Positions 23,610 to 32,225 of a stretch of DNA of 64,000 nt are shown in pieces; the first letter of the stretch is position 1, and each line of letters opens with the position of its first letter. A program made the position numbers and the translations under genes. The notes under the pieces were generated by a model. That model ran no database searches. It saw only the letters and a list, made by a program, of their open reading frames with translations, and was not told the DNA's origin. Origin of the DNA: Streptomyces sp. MZ04 (GTDB lineage: Bacteria > Actinomycetota > Actinomycetes > Streptomycetales > Streptomycetaceae); NCBI RefSeq assembly GCF_004684775.1, contig NZ_SRIC01000007.1:1-64000 (forward strand). Reading direction: 5' to 3'.

Positions 23610-25031
23610 TCAGCCCACCGAACCCTCCATCTGCAGCTCGATCAGCCGGTTCAGCTCCAGGGCGTACTCCATGGGCAGCTCCTTGGCGATCGGCTCGACG
23701 AAGCCGCGGACGATCATCGCCATGGCCTCGAACTCGGTCATGCCGCGGCTCATCAGGTAGAAGAGCTGGTCGTCGGAGACCTTGGAGACCGTCGCCTCGT
23801 GACCCATGGACACGTCGTCCTCGCGGACGTCGACGTACGGGTACGTGTCCGAGCGGGAGATCGTGTCGACGAGCAGTGCGTCACAGAGCACGTTCGACTT
23901 CGAGCCGTGAGCGCCCTCGCCGATCTCGACGAGACCGCGGTAGGAGGTGCGGCCGCCGCCACGCGCCACGGACTTCGACACGATGTTGGAGGACGTGTTC
24001 GGCGCCATGTGGACCATCTTGGAACCGGCGTCCTGGTGCTGGCCCTCGCCGGCGAAGGCGATGGACAGCGTCTCACCCTTGGCGTGCTCGCCCATCAGGT
24101 AGACGGCGGGGTACTTCATCGTCACCTTGGAGCCGATGTTGCCGTCGATCCACTCCATGGTCGCGCCCTCGTACGCCACGGCGCGCTTGGTGACCAGGTT
24201 GTAGACGTTGTTCGACCAGTTCTGGATCGTCGTGTAGCGGCAGCGGCCGCCCTTCTTGACGATGATCTCGACGACCGCGGAGTGCAGCGAGTCCGACTTG
24301 TAGATCGGCGCCGTGCAGCCCTCGACGTAGTGGACGTAGGCGTCCTCGTCCACGATGATCAGGGTCCGCTCGAACTGGCCCATGTTCTCCGTGTTGATGC
24401 GGAAGTAGGCCTGGAGCGGGATCTCGACGTGCACGCCCTTGGGGACGTAGATGAACGAGCCGCCGGACCAGACGGCCGTGTTCAACGACGCGAACTTGTT
24501 GTCACCGACGGGGATGACCGTGCCGAAGTACTCCTTGAAGAGCTCCGGGTGCTCCTTCAGCGCCGTGTCCGTGTCCAGGAAGATGACGCCCTGCTCCTCC
24601 AGGTCCTCACGGATCTGGTGGTAGACGACCTCGGACTCGTACTGGGCCGCGACACCGGCGACGAGGCGCTGCTTCTCCGCCTCGGGGATGCCGAGCTTGT
24701 CGTACGTGTTCTTGATGTCCTCGGGCAGGTCCTCCCAGGACTCCGCCTGCTTCTCCGTGGAGCGCACGAAGTACTTGATGTTGTCGAAGTCGATGCCCGA
24801 CAGGTCCGAGCCCCAGTTGGGCATGGGCTTCTTGTCGAAGAGGCGCAGGCCCTTGAGGCGGAGCTTGGTCATCCACTCCGGCTCGGACTTCTTGGCCGAG
24901 ATGTCCCGGACGACGTCCTCATTGATGCCGCGCTTGGCAGAGGCACCAGCCGCGTCGGAGTCGGCCCAGCCGTATTCGTACGTACCCAGACCCTCGAGTT
25001 CGGGGTGGGCAGTCTCCGTGGGGAGAGTCAT
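23610..25031 (-). CDS. sufB: SufB scaffold subunit
   Basis: This is a 473-residue SufB, about 480 being usual. GGAGG precedes ATG 25031, which overlaps the sufR stop. Key segments are [27 protein letters not shown], the beta-helix [52 protein letters not shown] with the conserved Cys, and [20 protein letters not shown]. SufB is the platform on which the nascent cluster forms, with SufC and SufD. It is the first structural gene after the repressor. Confidence 0.97.
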   Translation of the reverse strand: MTLPTETAHPELEGLGTYEYGWADSDAAGASAKRGINEDVVRDISAKKSEPEWMTKLRLKGLRLFDKKPMPNWGSDLSGIDFDNIKYFVRSTEKQAESWEDLPEDIKNTYDKLGIPEAEKQRLVAGVAAQYESEVVYHQIREDLEEQGVIFLDTDTALKEHPELFKEYFGTVIPVGDNKFASLNTAVWSGGSFIYVPKGVHVEIPLQAYFRINTENMGQFERTLIIVDEDAYVHYVEGCTAPIYKSDSLHSAVVEIIVKKGGRCRYTTIQNWSNNVYNLVTKRAVAYEGATMEWIDGNIGSKVTMKYPAVYLMGEHAKGETLSIAFAGEGQHQDAGSKMVHMAPNTSSNIVSKSVARGGGRTSYRGLVEIGEGAHGSKSNVLCDALLVDTISRSDTYPYVDVREDDVSMGHEATVSKVSDDQLFYLMSRGMTEFEAMAMIVRGFVEPIAKELPMEYALELNRLIELQMEGSVG

Positions 25032-25750
25032 GCGGGGTTCCTCCCGGCCGTGCTTGCAGATGCGTTATGTGTGGTCTGTGGGGTGTTGCGGGGAATGAAC
25101 GTCGTGCAGACGCCGTCGCCGTGGGCGATGGTGGCGAGCCGCTGGACATGCGTTCCGAGCAGGACGGAGAAGATCTCCGTCTCCGCCTCGCACAGTTGCG
25201 GGTACTGCTCGGCGACATGAGCGACGGGGCAGTGGTGCTGGCACAGCTGCTCGCCTACCGGAGCGCTGCGAGCCGTAGCAGCGTACCCGTCGCGGGTCAA
25301 CGCCTTCGCAAGAGCCTCGGTGCGCCGCTCCGGGGGCGCCGCGTCGATCGCTGCGCGGTAGGCCTCGGCCTGTCCCTCGATCCGCTCGCGGGCGAATTCG
25401 ACGACCGCTCCCTCGCCGTACCGCTCGGTGATCCAGCGCATGGCGTCGGCGGCGAGCTTGTCGTAGGACTGGTCGAAGGCGTCACGGCCGCAGTCGGTCA
25501 GGGCGAAGACCTTGGCGGGGCGCCCGCGTGTACGCGTGCCATAGACCCGCTGCTCGCGGGGCTCGACCACGTTCTCGTGGACGAGGGTGTCGAGGTGCCT
25601 GCGGACGGCCGCCTGGGTGAGACCGAGGCGCTTCGCGAGGTCCGCGACGGTGGACGGGCCGTGATCCAGGACGGAGCGCGCGACCCGGTTGCGCGTAGAC
25701 CGCTCCCCGGTCGCGAGTTCCTCCTGCGGAACCTCGCCAACGTTTTTCAC
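25028..25750 (-). CDS. sufR: SufR cluster-sensing repressor of the suf operon
   Basis: This is a 240-residue regulator. GTG 25750 is preferred because a promoter can be placed so that transcription begins at or next to it; an in-frame TTG at 25786 is the alternative. An N-terminal winged helix ([48 protein letters not shown]) precedes the cluster-binding part with Cys170, Cys174 and Cys187 in [21 protein letters not shown], the SufR signature. Family knowledge: the holo-protein represses suf and releases DNA when its cluster is lost. The stop overlaps the sufB start, so repressor and operon are co-transcribed. Confidence 0.95.
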   Translation of the reverse strand: MKNVGEVPQEELATGERSTRNRVARSVLDHGPSTVADLAKRLGLTQAAVRRHLDTLVHENVVEPREQRVYGTRTRGRPAKVFALTDCGRDAFDQSYDKLAADAMRWITERYGEGAVVEFARERIEGQAEAYRAAIDAAPPERRTEALAKALTRDGYAATARSAPVGEQLCQHHCPVAHVAEQYPQLCEAETEIFSVLLGTHVQRLATIAHGDGVCTTFIPRNTPQTTHNASASTAGRNPA

Positions 25751-25786
25751 AACGCCATTGTTGCGTAATTCCTCAGAGCCTGACAA
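25749..25786 (-). promoter_or_regulatory. Candidate suf operon promoter with overlapping inverted repeat
   Basis: On the minus strand TTGTCA (25786-25781) is followed after 18 bases by AACAAT (25762-25757), six bases before GTG 25750, giving a leaderless mRNA. An inverted repeat ACAA-N5-TTGT (25761-25749) covers the -10 and start point, where a repressor such as SufR would block transcription. Confidence 0.5.
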
Positions 25787-25821
25787 CCCGCGTCCGGATC
25801 ACGGTCCGGTGCGCTACATCA

Positions 25822-25837
25822 CTTAGGCATACCTAAG
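25822..25837. promoter_or_regulatory. Perfect inverted repeat resembling an iron box
   Basis: CTTAGG-CATA-CCTAAG is a 16-bp perfect inverted repeat in the divergent gap between sufR and the acetyltransferase gene. TTAGG/CCTAA half-sites are those of DmdR/IdeR-type iron regulators, but the usual site is longer with wider spacing, so the assignment is tentative. Confidence 0.45.
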
Positions 25838-25911
25838 ATGACCTGCGGAAATGATCACTGATCGATCAAATCGGTGGCGGGCCGTAGCGGGGCCGAGGAG
25901 ACTCCCGAACC

Positions 25912-26724
25912 ATGCCCACACCCCCTCCCACCGGCCCTTTGTGCACGCGGACGTCTCTCGCCGCCGACCTCCGCGAGCTCGGCGTGCGGCCCGGCGAGAC
26001 CCTCCTCGCGCACTCCTCGCTCAGCGCGCTCGGCTGGGTCAGCGGCGGCCGGATCGCCGTCGTGCAAGCACTGCTCGACGCCCTGGGCGAAAACGGCACG
26101 CTGGTGGTCCCCACGCAGTCCGGCGACAACTCCGATCCGGCCGGCTGGGAGAACCCGCCCGTGCCCGAGTCCTGGTGGCCCGAGATCCGCGCCTCCATCC
26201 CGGCGTACGACCCGCGCACGGCCCCCACCCGTGGCGTCGGCGTGATCCCGGAGACCGTGCGGACCTGGCCCGGCGCCGTCCGCAGCGCGCACCCGCAGAC
26301 CTCCTTCGCGGCGGTCGGCCCGCGCGCCGGGGCCCTCATGGACGGGCACGCCCTTGACTGCCGCCTCGGCGAGCGCAGCCCGCTGGCCCGCCTGGAGGAG
26401 TCGGGTGCCCGGGTGCTGCTGCTCGGCGCGGGCTTCGACTCCTGCACCGCCTTCCATCTGGCCGAGTACCGGATTCCCGCCCCCGAGGTCGAGAACTCCT
26501 TCGCGGTCATGACACCGGAGGGACGCCGCTGGACGACGGTGCGCGAGCCCTCCATCTCCGAGGAGCGCTTCGACGAGCTCGGCTCGGACTTCGAGCGGGA
26601 CCGTCCCGTCGTGCGGGGGACGGTGGGCGCGGCAACGGCGCGGCTCTTCCCGGTGGCCGACGCCGTCGCGTACGCCGAGCGCTGGCTGGACACGCACCGC
26701 TCGCGCGCCGAGTGGGCCGGCTAG
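25912..26724 (+). CDS. Aminoglycoside N(3)-acetyltransferase-family protein
   Basis: This 270-residue protein matches the AAC(3)/YokD family in length and motifs: GETLLAHSSLSALGWVSGGRIAVVQALLDALG at the start, VVPTQSGDNSDPAGWENPPVPESWWPEIR, then TPTRGVGVIPETVR-like segment and RSAHPQTSFAAVG, and GAGFDSCTAFHLAEY with the active-site region. Enzymes of the family acetylate the 3-amino group of aminoglycosides from acetyl-CoA, but many chromosomal members have other substrates. It is divergent from sufR and 46 bases upstream of an ABC exporter, consistent with a self-protection locus, though this is inference. Confidence 0.9.
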   Translation: MPTPPPTGPLCTRTSLAADLRELGVRPGETLLAHSSLSALGWVSGGRIAVVQALLDALGENGTLVVPTQSGDNSDPAGWENPPVPESWWPEIRASIPAYDPRTAPTRGVGVIPETVRTWPGAVRSAHPQTSFAAVGPRAGALMDGHALDCRLGERSPLARLEESGARVLLLGAGFDSCTAFHLAEYRIPAPEVENSFAVMTPEGRRWTTVREPSISEERFDELGSDFERDRPVVRGTVGAATARLFPVADAVAYAERWLDTHRSRAEWAG

Positions 26725-26757
26725 GAGCCCCGTGCCCGCGGGCCTTGTGACCCTCTC

Positions 26758-26763
26758 TAGACT
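26758..26763 (+). promoter_or_regulatory. Candidate -10 element for leaderless ABC ATPase mRNA
   Basis: TAGACT ends seven bases before ATG 26771, the spacing for a transcript starting at the A of the start codon. No good -35 is seen. Confidence 0.45.
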
Positions 26764-26770
26764 TCCCGCC

Positions 26771-27697
26771 ATGGGAACTGAGTCCGTCGTCCAGGTCACC
26801 GGCCTGGTCAAGCGGTACGGCAAGAAGACCGCGGTGGACGGCCTCGACCTCCGGGTCCGTGCGGGCACCGTCACCGCGGTCCTCGGGCCGAACGGCGCCG
26901 GGAAGACCACCACCGTCGAGACCTGCGAGGGCTACCGCAGGCCGGACGCGGGCACGGTCCGCGTCCTGGGCCTCGACCCGGTCACACAGGCCGGCGCCCT
27001 GCGCCCCCGCATCGGCGTGATGCTCCAGTCCGGGGGCGTCTACTCCGGCGCCCGCGCCGACGAGATGCTGCGCCACGTGGCGAAGCTGCACGCACACCCC
27101 CTGGACGTGGGCGCACTGATCGAGCGCCTGGGCCTGGAGAGCTGCGGCCGCACCACCTACCGGCGCCTGTCCGGCGGCCAGCAGCAGCGCCTCGCGCTCG
27201 CGATGGCCGTGGTCGGCAGGCCCGAGCTGGTCTTCCTGGACGAGCCCACCGCGGGCCTCGACCCGCAGGCACGCCGGGCCACCTGGGATCTCGTACGCGA
27301 TCTGCGGCGCGACGGAGTCTCCGTCATCCTCACCACGCATCACATGGACGAGGCCGAGGAACTCTCCGACGACGTCGCGATCATCGACGCGGGCAAGGTC
27401 ATCGCCGAGGGCAGCCCCGAGGAGCTGTGCCGGGGCGGCGCCGAGAACACCCTGCGCTTCTCCGGCCGCCCCGGACTCGACGTCGGCTCGCTCCTCAAGG
27501 CACTCCCGCCGGACTCCGCCGCCGCCGAACTCACCCCCGGCGCCTACCGCGTGAGCGGCACGGTCGACCCGCAGCTGCTCGCCACCGTCACCTCCTGGTG
27601 CGCCCAGCACGGCGTCATGCCGGAGAAGATCGCGGTCGAGCGCCACACCCTCGAAGACGTGTTCTTGGAGCTCACAGGCAAGGAGCTGCGCGGATGA
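26771..27697 (+). CDS. ABC-2 exporter ATP-binding protein
   Basis: This is a 308-residue DrrA/CcmA-type ATPase. ATG 26771 is chosen from the leaderless promoter spacing and from homology (VVQVTGLVKRYGKKTAVDGL soon after). Walker A GPNGAGKTTT, Q-loop VMLQSGGVYSGARADE, signature LSGGQQQRLALAMA and Walker B ELVFLDEPTAGLDPQ are all intact. The C-terminal 80 residues form the extra domain usual in drug-exporter ATPases. The stop overlaps the permease start (ATGA), so the two proteins form one exporter. Substrate unknown. Confidence 0.93.
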   Translation: MGTESVVQVTGLVKRYGKKTAVDGLDLRVRAGTVTAVLGPNGAGKTTTVETCEGYRRPDAGTVRVLGLDPVTQAGALRPRIGVMLQSGGVYSGARADEMLRHVAKLHAHPLDVGALIERLGLESCGRTTYRRLSGGQQQRLALAMAVVGRPELVFLDEPTAGLDPQARRATWDLVRDLRRDGVSVILTTHHMDEAEELSDDVAIIDAGKVIAEGSPEELCRGGAENTLRFSGRPGLDVGSLLKALPPDSAAAELTPGAYRVSGTVDPQLLATVTSWCAQHGVMPEKIAVERHTLEDVFLELTGKELRG

Positions 27698-28464
27698 GCG
27701 CCGCCGGTACGTACACGCCGGAGCCGGGCGCCGCCCCGCTCCCCCGCATGATCGCCACGCAGGCGGTGCTCGAGACGAAGATGCTGCTGCGCAACGGCGA
27801 GCAGCTGCTGCTCACGGTCGTCATCCCCACACTGCTCCTCGTCCTGTTCAGCGCCGTCGACATCGTCGACACGGGCAAGGGCGAGGCCGTGGACTTCCTC
27901 ACGCCCGGCATCCTCGCGCTCGCCGTGATGTCGACCGCCTTCACCGGGCAGGCCATCGCGACGGGCTTCGAGCGGCGCTACGGCGTGCTCAAGCGGCTCG
28001 GCGCCTCGCCGCTGCCCCGCTGGGGCCTGATGGCGGCCAAGACCCTCTCGGTCCTGGTCACCGAGGTCCTGCAGATCGTGCTGCTCACGGTCATCGCGTT
28101 CGCGCTCGGCTGGTCGCCACAGGGCAACCCCGTCGCCGTACTCCTCCTCCTGATCCTCGGCACGGCCGCCTTCTCCGGGCTCGGCCTGCTGATGGCCGGG
28201 ACCCTGAAGGCGGAAGCGACGCTCGCCGCCGCGAACCTGGTCTTCCTGCTCCTGCTCGTGGGCGGCGGCGTCATCGTGCCGCTCGACAAGTTCCCGGACG
28301 CCGCCCAGTCGGTGCTCGGTCTTCTGCCGATCTCCGCGCTCTCGGACGGGCTTCGGGACGTGCTCCAGCACGGCGCGGGCATGCCGTGGGGCGACCTCGC
28401 GATCCTTGCCGTGTGGGCGGTTCTCGGGCTCGGCGCGGCGGCGAAGTTCTTCCGCTGGGAGTAA
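27694..28464 (+). CDS. ABC-2 type exporter permease
   Basis: This 256-residue membrane protein has six hydrophobic segments. ATG 27694 is coupled to the ATPase stop. ABC-2 features are LLLTVVIPTLLLVLFSAVD in TM1, the FERRYGVLKRLGASPLPRW coupling segment after TM2, and LLLVGGGVIVPLDKFPDAAQSVLGLLPISALSDGLRDVL before the last helix. It pairs with the preceding ATPase. In many streptomycetes this pair lies immediately upstream of ctaA, as here, so a link with heme or respiratory stress is conceivable but not shown. Confidence 0.93.
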   Translation: MSAAGTYTPEPGAAPLPRMIATQAVLETKMLLRNGEQLLLTVVIPTLLLVLFSAVDIVDTGKGEAVDFLTPGILALAVMSTAFTGQAIATGFERRYGVLKRLGASPLPRWGLMAAKTLSVLVTEVLQIVLLTVIAFALGWSPQGNPVAVLLLLILGTAAFSGLGLLMAGTLKAEATLAAANLVFLLLLVGGGVIVPLDKFPDAAQSVLGLLPISALSDGLRDVLQHGAGMPWGDLAILAVWAVLGLGAAAKFFRWE

Positions 28465-28545
28465 TCCAGCGTCCGTACGGGAGTAACCGGCGTCACAAAT
28501 GCGCCGCATACGTCCCCCTCGTGAAGGCGTGCACAAGCGGCCCCC

Positions 28546-28551
28546 TACGAT
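28546..28551 (+). promoter_or_regulatory. Candidate -10 element for leaderless ctaA
   Basis: TACGAT ends seven bases before GTG 28559. No ribosome site precedes the GTG, which supports a leaderless transcript. Confidence 0.45.
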
Positions 28552-28558
28552 GGGGCCC

Positions 28559-29557
28559 GTGCCAAACGTGACCCGAGCCGACGTCGCTCAAGCCGTGCGC
28601 AACCCGCTCGCCTACATCGCCGAACGCTGGACCCCGCAGCAGCGGACCGTCCGGCGCGCGGCGATGATCTCGCTCGTGATGACGGTGGGCATCGTGGTCA
28701 CCGGCGGCGCCGTCCGCCTGACCGGCTCGGGCCTCGGCTGCCCGACCTGGCCCAAGTGCACGGACGACTCCCTGACCGCGACCAGCGAGATGGGCGTCCA
28801 CGGCTACATCGAGTTCGGCAACCGCATGCTGGCGTACGTGCTGAGCGCGGCCGTCGGCTGGGCCATCATCGCGGCGCGCTCCCAGAAGCCGATGCGGCGC
28901 AGCCTCACCCGGCTCGGCTGGGCCCAGTTCTGGCTGGTCATGGGCAATGCCGTACTCGGCGGCATCGTGGTTCTCGTCGGCCTGAACCCCTACACGGTCG
29001 CGGCGCACTTCCTGCTCTCCTCCGCCCTGATCGCGGTCGCCGTCACGATGTGGCAGCGCACCCGCGAGGGCGACGCCGAGACGCGCCCGCTGGTCGGCAA
29101 GGCCGTGGCGCAGCTGGTGTGGGTCCTGGTCGTGACGTCCGGTCTGCTGATCGCCGTGGGTACGGTCGTGACGGGCTCCGGACCGCACGCGGGCGACTCC
29201 AGCGAGGTGCCGCGGATGGGCTTCGACTGGGAGACGGTCAGCAAGGCGCACGCGGTCCTCGCCTGGATCGTGGTGACGCTGACGTTCGCCCTGTGGTTCG
29301 TCCTCAAGGCCGTCGACGCGCCCAAGGGCCCGCTGCACCGCACGCGTGACCTGTTCCTGATCCTCCTCGGCCAGGGCGCCATCGGCTACGTCCAGTACTT
29401 CACGGACCTGCCCGAGGTCCTGGTGGGCATGCACATGCTCGGCTCGTGTCTGGTGTGGATCGGCGTGATGAGGGTGCTCCTCTCGATGCGCGAGCGCCCG
29501 CTGACCACGGTGGAGGTCCCGGCGCAGGCCGACGAGTCCCGCCTTTCGGCCGTCTGA
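28559..29557 (+). CDS. ctaA: Heme A synthase
   Basis: This 332-residue membrane protein hydroxylates the C8 methyl of heme O to make heme A for cytochrome aa3 oxidase. GTG 28559 is chosen because it starts the conserved MPNVTRADVAQAVRNPLAYIAERW and has a leaderless promoter; longer frames upstream lack a ribosome site. Eight hydrophobic segments are seen with the heme-ligand histidines: GYIEFGNRMLAYVL (variant of the first), VAAHFLLS, KAHAVLAWIVV and GMHMLGSCLVW. GGAVRLTGSGLGCPTWPKC is the family signature. Works with ctaB 2 kb on. Confidence 0.95.
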   Translation: MPNVTRADVAQAVRNPLAYIAERWTPQQRTVRRAAMISLVMTVGIVVTGGAVRLTGSGLGCPTWPKCTDDSLTATSEMGVHGYIEFGNRMLAYVLSAAVGWAIIAARSQKPMRRSLTRLGWAQFWLVMGNAVLGGIVVLVGLNPYTVAAHFLLSSALIAVAVTMWQRTREGDAETRPLVGKAVAQLVWVLVVTSGLLIAVGTVVTGSGPHAGDSSEVPRMGFDWETVSKAHAVLAWIVVTLTFALWFVLKAVDAPKGPLHRTRDLFLILLGQGAIGYVQYFTDLPEVLVGMHMLGSCLVWIGVMRVLLSMRERPLTTVEVPAQADESRLSAV

Positions 29558-29583
29558 GCCCAACCGTGTGAGGCCGGGGCCCT

Positions 29584-30675
29584 TCAGCCCTCCTCCGAAA
29601 GCCCGTACACACGGCGGGCGTTGCCCGCCGCGACGAGCCCCGCCACCCGCTGCGCGTCCGCCAGCGACCACGCACCCTCCACGACCCAGCCGCCGAGCAC
29701 CCTGCCCAGCGCCTCCTGGAACAGCCGCGCGCCCACCACGTGCAGCTCGGGAAGCCCGTGCGCGCCGCTGGAGAAGAGCACCTTGCCGAACGGCGCCAGC
29801 TCCAGGATCTCCGCGAGCACGGCGGCCGCACGCGCCCCGGTACGCACGAGCGCGGGGCCCAGATCGGCGTACACGTGCGGGAAGTCGCCCGCGAGATGGG
29901 CGGCGCCCCGGTGGTAGGGGTAGCCGTGCAGCAGTACGAGATCGGTGCCGAGCCCCGCGGTCGCCCGCGCGAAGCCGCCGAAGTACGCCTGCGGGTCCCC
30001 GGCCCCCGCGTGCAGCTGCAGCGGGCGCCCCGATGCGACGGCGATCCACAGCAGATGCCTCAGCAGTACGGGGTCGCCAAGGGCGCCGCCCACCTGCCGC
30101 CCCGAGAGCCAGCGCCCCGCGGCGCCCCGCACTTCCCCGGGCCCCGGCGGTTCGGGCGTCAGGGCGAGACCGTGCCGGACGCCGGCGACCGAGGTGAAGG
30201 CGACGGCGCCCGCGGCCGCCGCGTGCACGGACTCGGCCAGATTGGCGAGGAAGGAGTCGACGGTGCCGGAGGTGTCGGCGACCTGTTCGGCCAGTAATTC
30301 CAGGCGGACGATCTCGTGCGCGTCGGCGGCGCCTGCGGACGCCATCTCGGTGGGCCCGGTGAGATCTCCGGGCAGCCCGGTGTCGACGAGATACGTCGTG
30401 ATGCCGCTGCCCCGCAACAGCCTCCGGCCCGACTCCAGTACGCCGAGGTCGCGACGGCGGGCGAGATAGCGGGCGGGCGGGCAGTGCGGTTCGAGACCGA
30501 GCAGCGGCGGGCACCAGCGGCGTACCGCGAAGCCCGTCTGGGTGTCGAAGAAGGTGGTGCCGGGCGCGGGCGGGCCCTCGCCGCGGCCGAGGTGGGCCTC
30601 GAAGGTGCCGAGGCCCAGCTCCGTACGCAGCACGCCATGGCAGTACTGGTCCACCAGGGACGGCGTTTCGATCAT
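29584..30675 (-). CDS. Amidohydrolase-family (TIM-barrel) protein
   Basis: This is a 363-residue protein from ATG 30675 with GGGAG upstream. It has the amidohydrolase/FluG-like barrel pattern: an early DQYCHGV with His, PLQLHAGAGDP at strand 4, VLLHGYPYHRGAAHLAGDFPHVYADLG with two His, and KVLFSSGAHGLPELHVVGARLF near the C-terminus (the Asp normally expected before this helix appears replaced by GAHG). The usual HxH at strand 1 is not obvious (CHG instead), so metal content is doubtful. Relatives include enzymes with glutamine-synthetase-like partners, but none is adjacent. Substrate unknown. Confidence 0.8.
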   Translation of the reverse strand: MIETPSLVDQYCHGVLRTELGLGTFEAHLGRGEGPPAPGTTFFDTQTGFAVRRWCPPLLGLEPHCPPARYLARRRDLGVLESGRRLLRGSGITTYLVDTGLPGDLTGPTEMASAGAADAHEIVRLELLAEQVADTSGTVDSFLANLAESVHAAAAGAVAFTSVAGVRHGLALTPEPPGPGEVRGAAGRWLSGRQVGGALGDPVLLRHLLWIAVASGRPLQLHAGAGDPQAYFGGFARATAGLGTDLVLLHGYPYHRGAAHLAGDFPHVYADLGPALVRTGARAAAVLAEILELAPFGKVLFSSGAHGLPELHVVGARLFQEALGRVLGGWVVEGAWSLADAQRVAGLVAAGNARRVYGLSEEG

Positions 30676-30776
30676 CCGGGCTCCCGGTAGGCGGACCGTG
30701 CTCCTACGGTCCTAACGGGTGACCCGGGCGTCAGGTGTTGCTTTCGGCCAGTCTGTACGACATCGGCCGCGAGCCG

Positions 30777-31124
30777 TCAGCCGTTGCTGGGCCCGCCGAG
30801 CTGAATGCCCGCCATGCGCGTCCACTCGTAGGGCCCGGTCTTCACCTTGGCCGCGAAATCGCCGTCGAAGTTCTCGTGGACGGTGATCCCGGCCTTCTCC
30901 ACGGCGCTCTGCGCGATGGCGTAGCTGGGCGCCACCAGGTCGCCCCAGCCGCCGTCCTCGCCGACCAGGACGATGCGGGTGCCCTCGTGCCCGATGTACG
31001 CGATCTGCCCCTCGGCACCACCGTGCGCCCGGGCGAAGGTCCCGATCTCCTTCGCCAGCTTGGCCGCCCGGCGCTCGGCCTTGGCGGCCTTCTTGCTGTC
31101 GTCCACCTGCTGCGTGTCTGCCAT
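30777..31124 (-). CDS. Small conserved protein, unknown function
   Basis: This 115-residue protein begins with a highly charged Lys/Ala helix (SKKAAKAERRAAKLAKEIGTFARAHGG) and continues into a beta-rich part (GQIAYIGHEGTRIVLVGEDGGWGDLVAPSYAIAQSAVEKAGITVHENFDGDFAAKV). It has no signal or membrane segment. TAGCAT seven bases before ATG 31124 suggests a leaderless mRNA. It is a familiar-looking conserved actinobacterial small protein, but I cannot assign a function. Confidence 0.8.
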   Translation of the reverse strand: MADTQQVDDSKKAAKAERRAAKLAKEIGTFARAHGGAEGQIAYIGHEGTRIVLVGEDGGWGDLVAPSYAIAQSAVEKAGITVHENFDGDFAAKVKTGPYEWTRMAGIQLGGPSNG

Positions 31125-31131
31125 GGGCAGG

Positions 31132-31137
31132 ATGCTA
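31132..31137 (-). promoter_or_regulatory. Candidate -10 element for leaderless small-protein gene
   Basis: On the minus strand TAGCAT ends seven bases before ATG 31124; no Shine-Dalgarno sequence is present. Confidence 0.4.
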
Positions 31138-31196
31138 CCGACGGGTAGATCGTCTGGCGACAGGCGGGGGGAGTGGCATCGCCCACGCAGCGAACC

Positions 31197-31249
31197 GCGC
31201 CCCGTGAGGGGCGCGGGGAACTGCGCGACCAGCCACCGACGGCCCGCAC
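31197..31249. repeat. Hairpin-plus-tail motif resembling a common Streptomyces intergenic repeat
   Basis: A 7-bp stem GCGCCCC-GTGA-GGGGCGC (31197-31214) is followed by GGGAACTGCGCGACCAGCCA and then CGACGGCCCGCAC. From memory this hairpin with the GGGGAACTGCGCGAC tail recurs widely between Streptomyces genes. It lies between ctaB (stop 31278) and the small-protein gene; only one copy is in this window. Confidence 0.6.
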
Positions 31250-31277
31250 GTTCCGCACCGGCCTCCCAGCGGAGCGC

Positions 31278-32225
31278 CTAGCGGAGGAAGGGATCCACCG
31301 CCACCGCCACGAACAGCAGCGAGACATAGGTGATCGACCAGTGGAACAGCCGCATCTCCTTGAGCTTGCCGCCCGTGACCTCGGCCCTGGCGCGGGTCTG
31401 CAGGCCGTGCGCCTCCCACAGCCAGAAGCCGCCGGACAGCAGGGCGACCACGGTGTAGAACCAGCCGGTGTAGCCGAGCGGCTGCAGCAGCAGGGAGACG
31501 GCGACCATGACCCAGCTGTAGAGGACGATCTGGCGGGCGACGACCTTATTGGAGGCGATGACCGGCAGCATCGGCACGCCCACGCGCGCGTAGTCGTCCT
31601 TCACCTTCATGGACAGCGGCCAGTAGTGCGGCGGCGTCCAGAAGAACATGACGAGGAAGAGGATGACCGGCGCCCACGACATGGAGTCGGTGACCGAGGA
31701 CCAGCCGATGAGGACCGGCAGACAGCCCGCGATGCCGCCCCAGACGATGTTCTGCGAGGTGCGGCGCTTCAGGATCATCGTGTAGACGACCACGTAGAAG
31801 AGCAGTGCGCTCAGGGAGAGCCAGGCCGAGAGCCAGTTGACGGCCAGGCCGAACAGGAGCGTGGAGATCACCGCGAGCGAGATGCCGAAGACCAGGCATT
31901 CGCGGGGGCTCACCATGCCGGTGACCAGGGGCCGTTGCGACGTACGGTCCATCAGCGCGTCGATGTCGCGGTCGATGTACATGTTCAGCGCGTTGGCGCC
32001 GCCCGCGGAGAGGTAGCCGCCGACACAGGTCAGCAGGACCAGCCACAGGTCGGGCACACCCTGCTCGGCGAGGAACATCACCGGAACGGTGGTGATCAGG
32101 AGGAGCTCGATGATCCGCGGCTTGGTCAGCGCCACGAACGCCATGACACGGGCCCCGAACGGCCGGTGGCTCGGGCTAGAGCTCGTCCCTAGCGACCCCG
32201 CTGGACGGGATTCAACGGCCGTCAC
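31278..32225 (-). CDS. ctaB: Protoheme IX farnesyltransferase (heme O synthase)
   Basis: This is a 315-residue UbiA-type prenyltransferase that attaches farnesyl to heme B, giving heme O, the substrate of CtaA. GTG 32225 is chosen with AGGGG just upstream; the length then equals the family norm. The first Asp-rich motif is [22 protein letters not shown], the second lies in [26 protein letters not shown]. About nine hydrophobic segments are present. It is divergent from the tkt operon. Confidence 0.95.
   Translation of the reverse strand: MTAVESRPAGSLGTSSSPSHRPFGARVMAFVALTKPRIIELLLITTVPVMFLAEQGVPDLWLVLLTCVGGYLSAGGANALNMYIDRDIDALMDRTSQRPLVTGMVSPRECLVFGISLAVISTLLFGLAVNWLSAWLSLSALLFYVVVYTMILKRRTSQNIVWGGIAGCLPVLIGWSSVTDSMSWAPVILFLVMFFWTPPHYWPLSMKVKDDYARVGVPMLPVIASNKVVARQIVLYSWVMVAVSLLLQPLGYTGWFYTVVALLSGGFWLWEAHGLQTRARAEVTGGKLKEMRLFHWSITYVSLLFVAVAVDPFLR

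Noticed and set aside
25750..25786. TTG 25786 as the sufR start
   Set aside because: It would put the start inside the promoter -35 region, and the first 12 residues look unlike the family; GTG 25750 fits better, though the longer form is not excluded.
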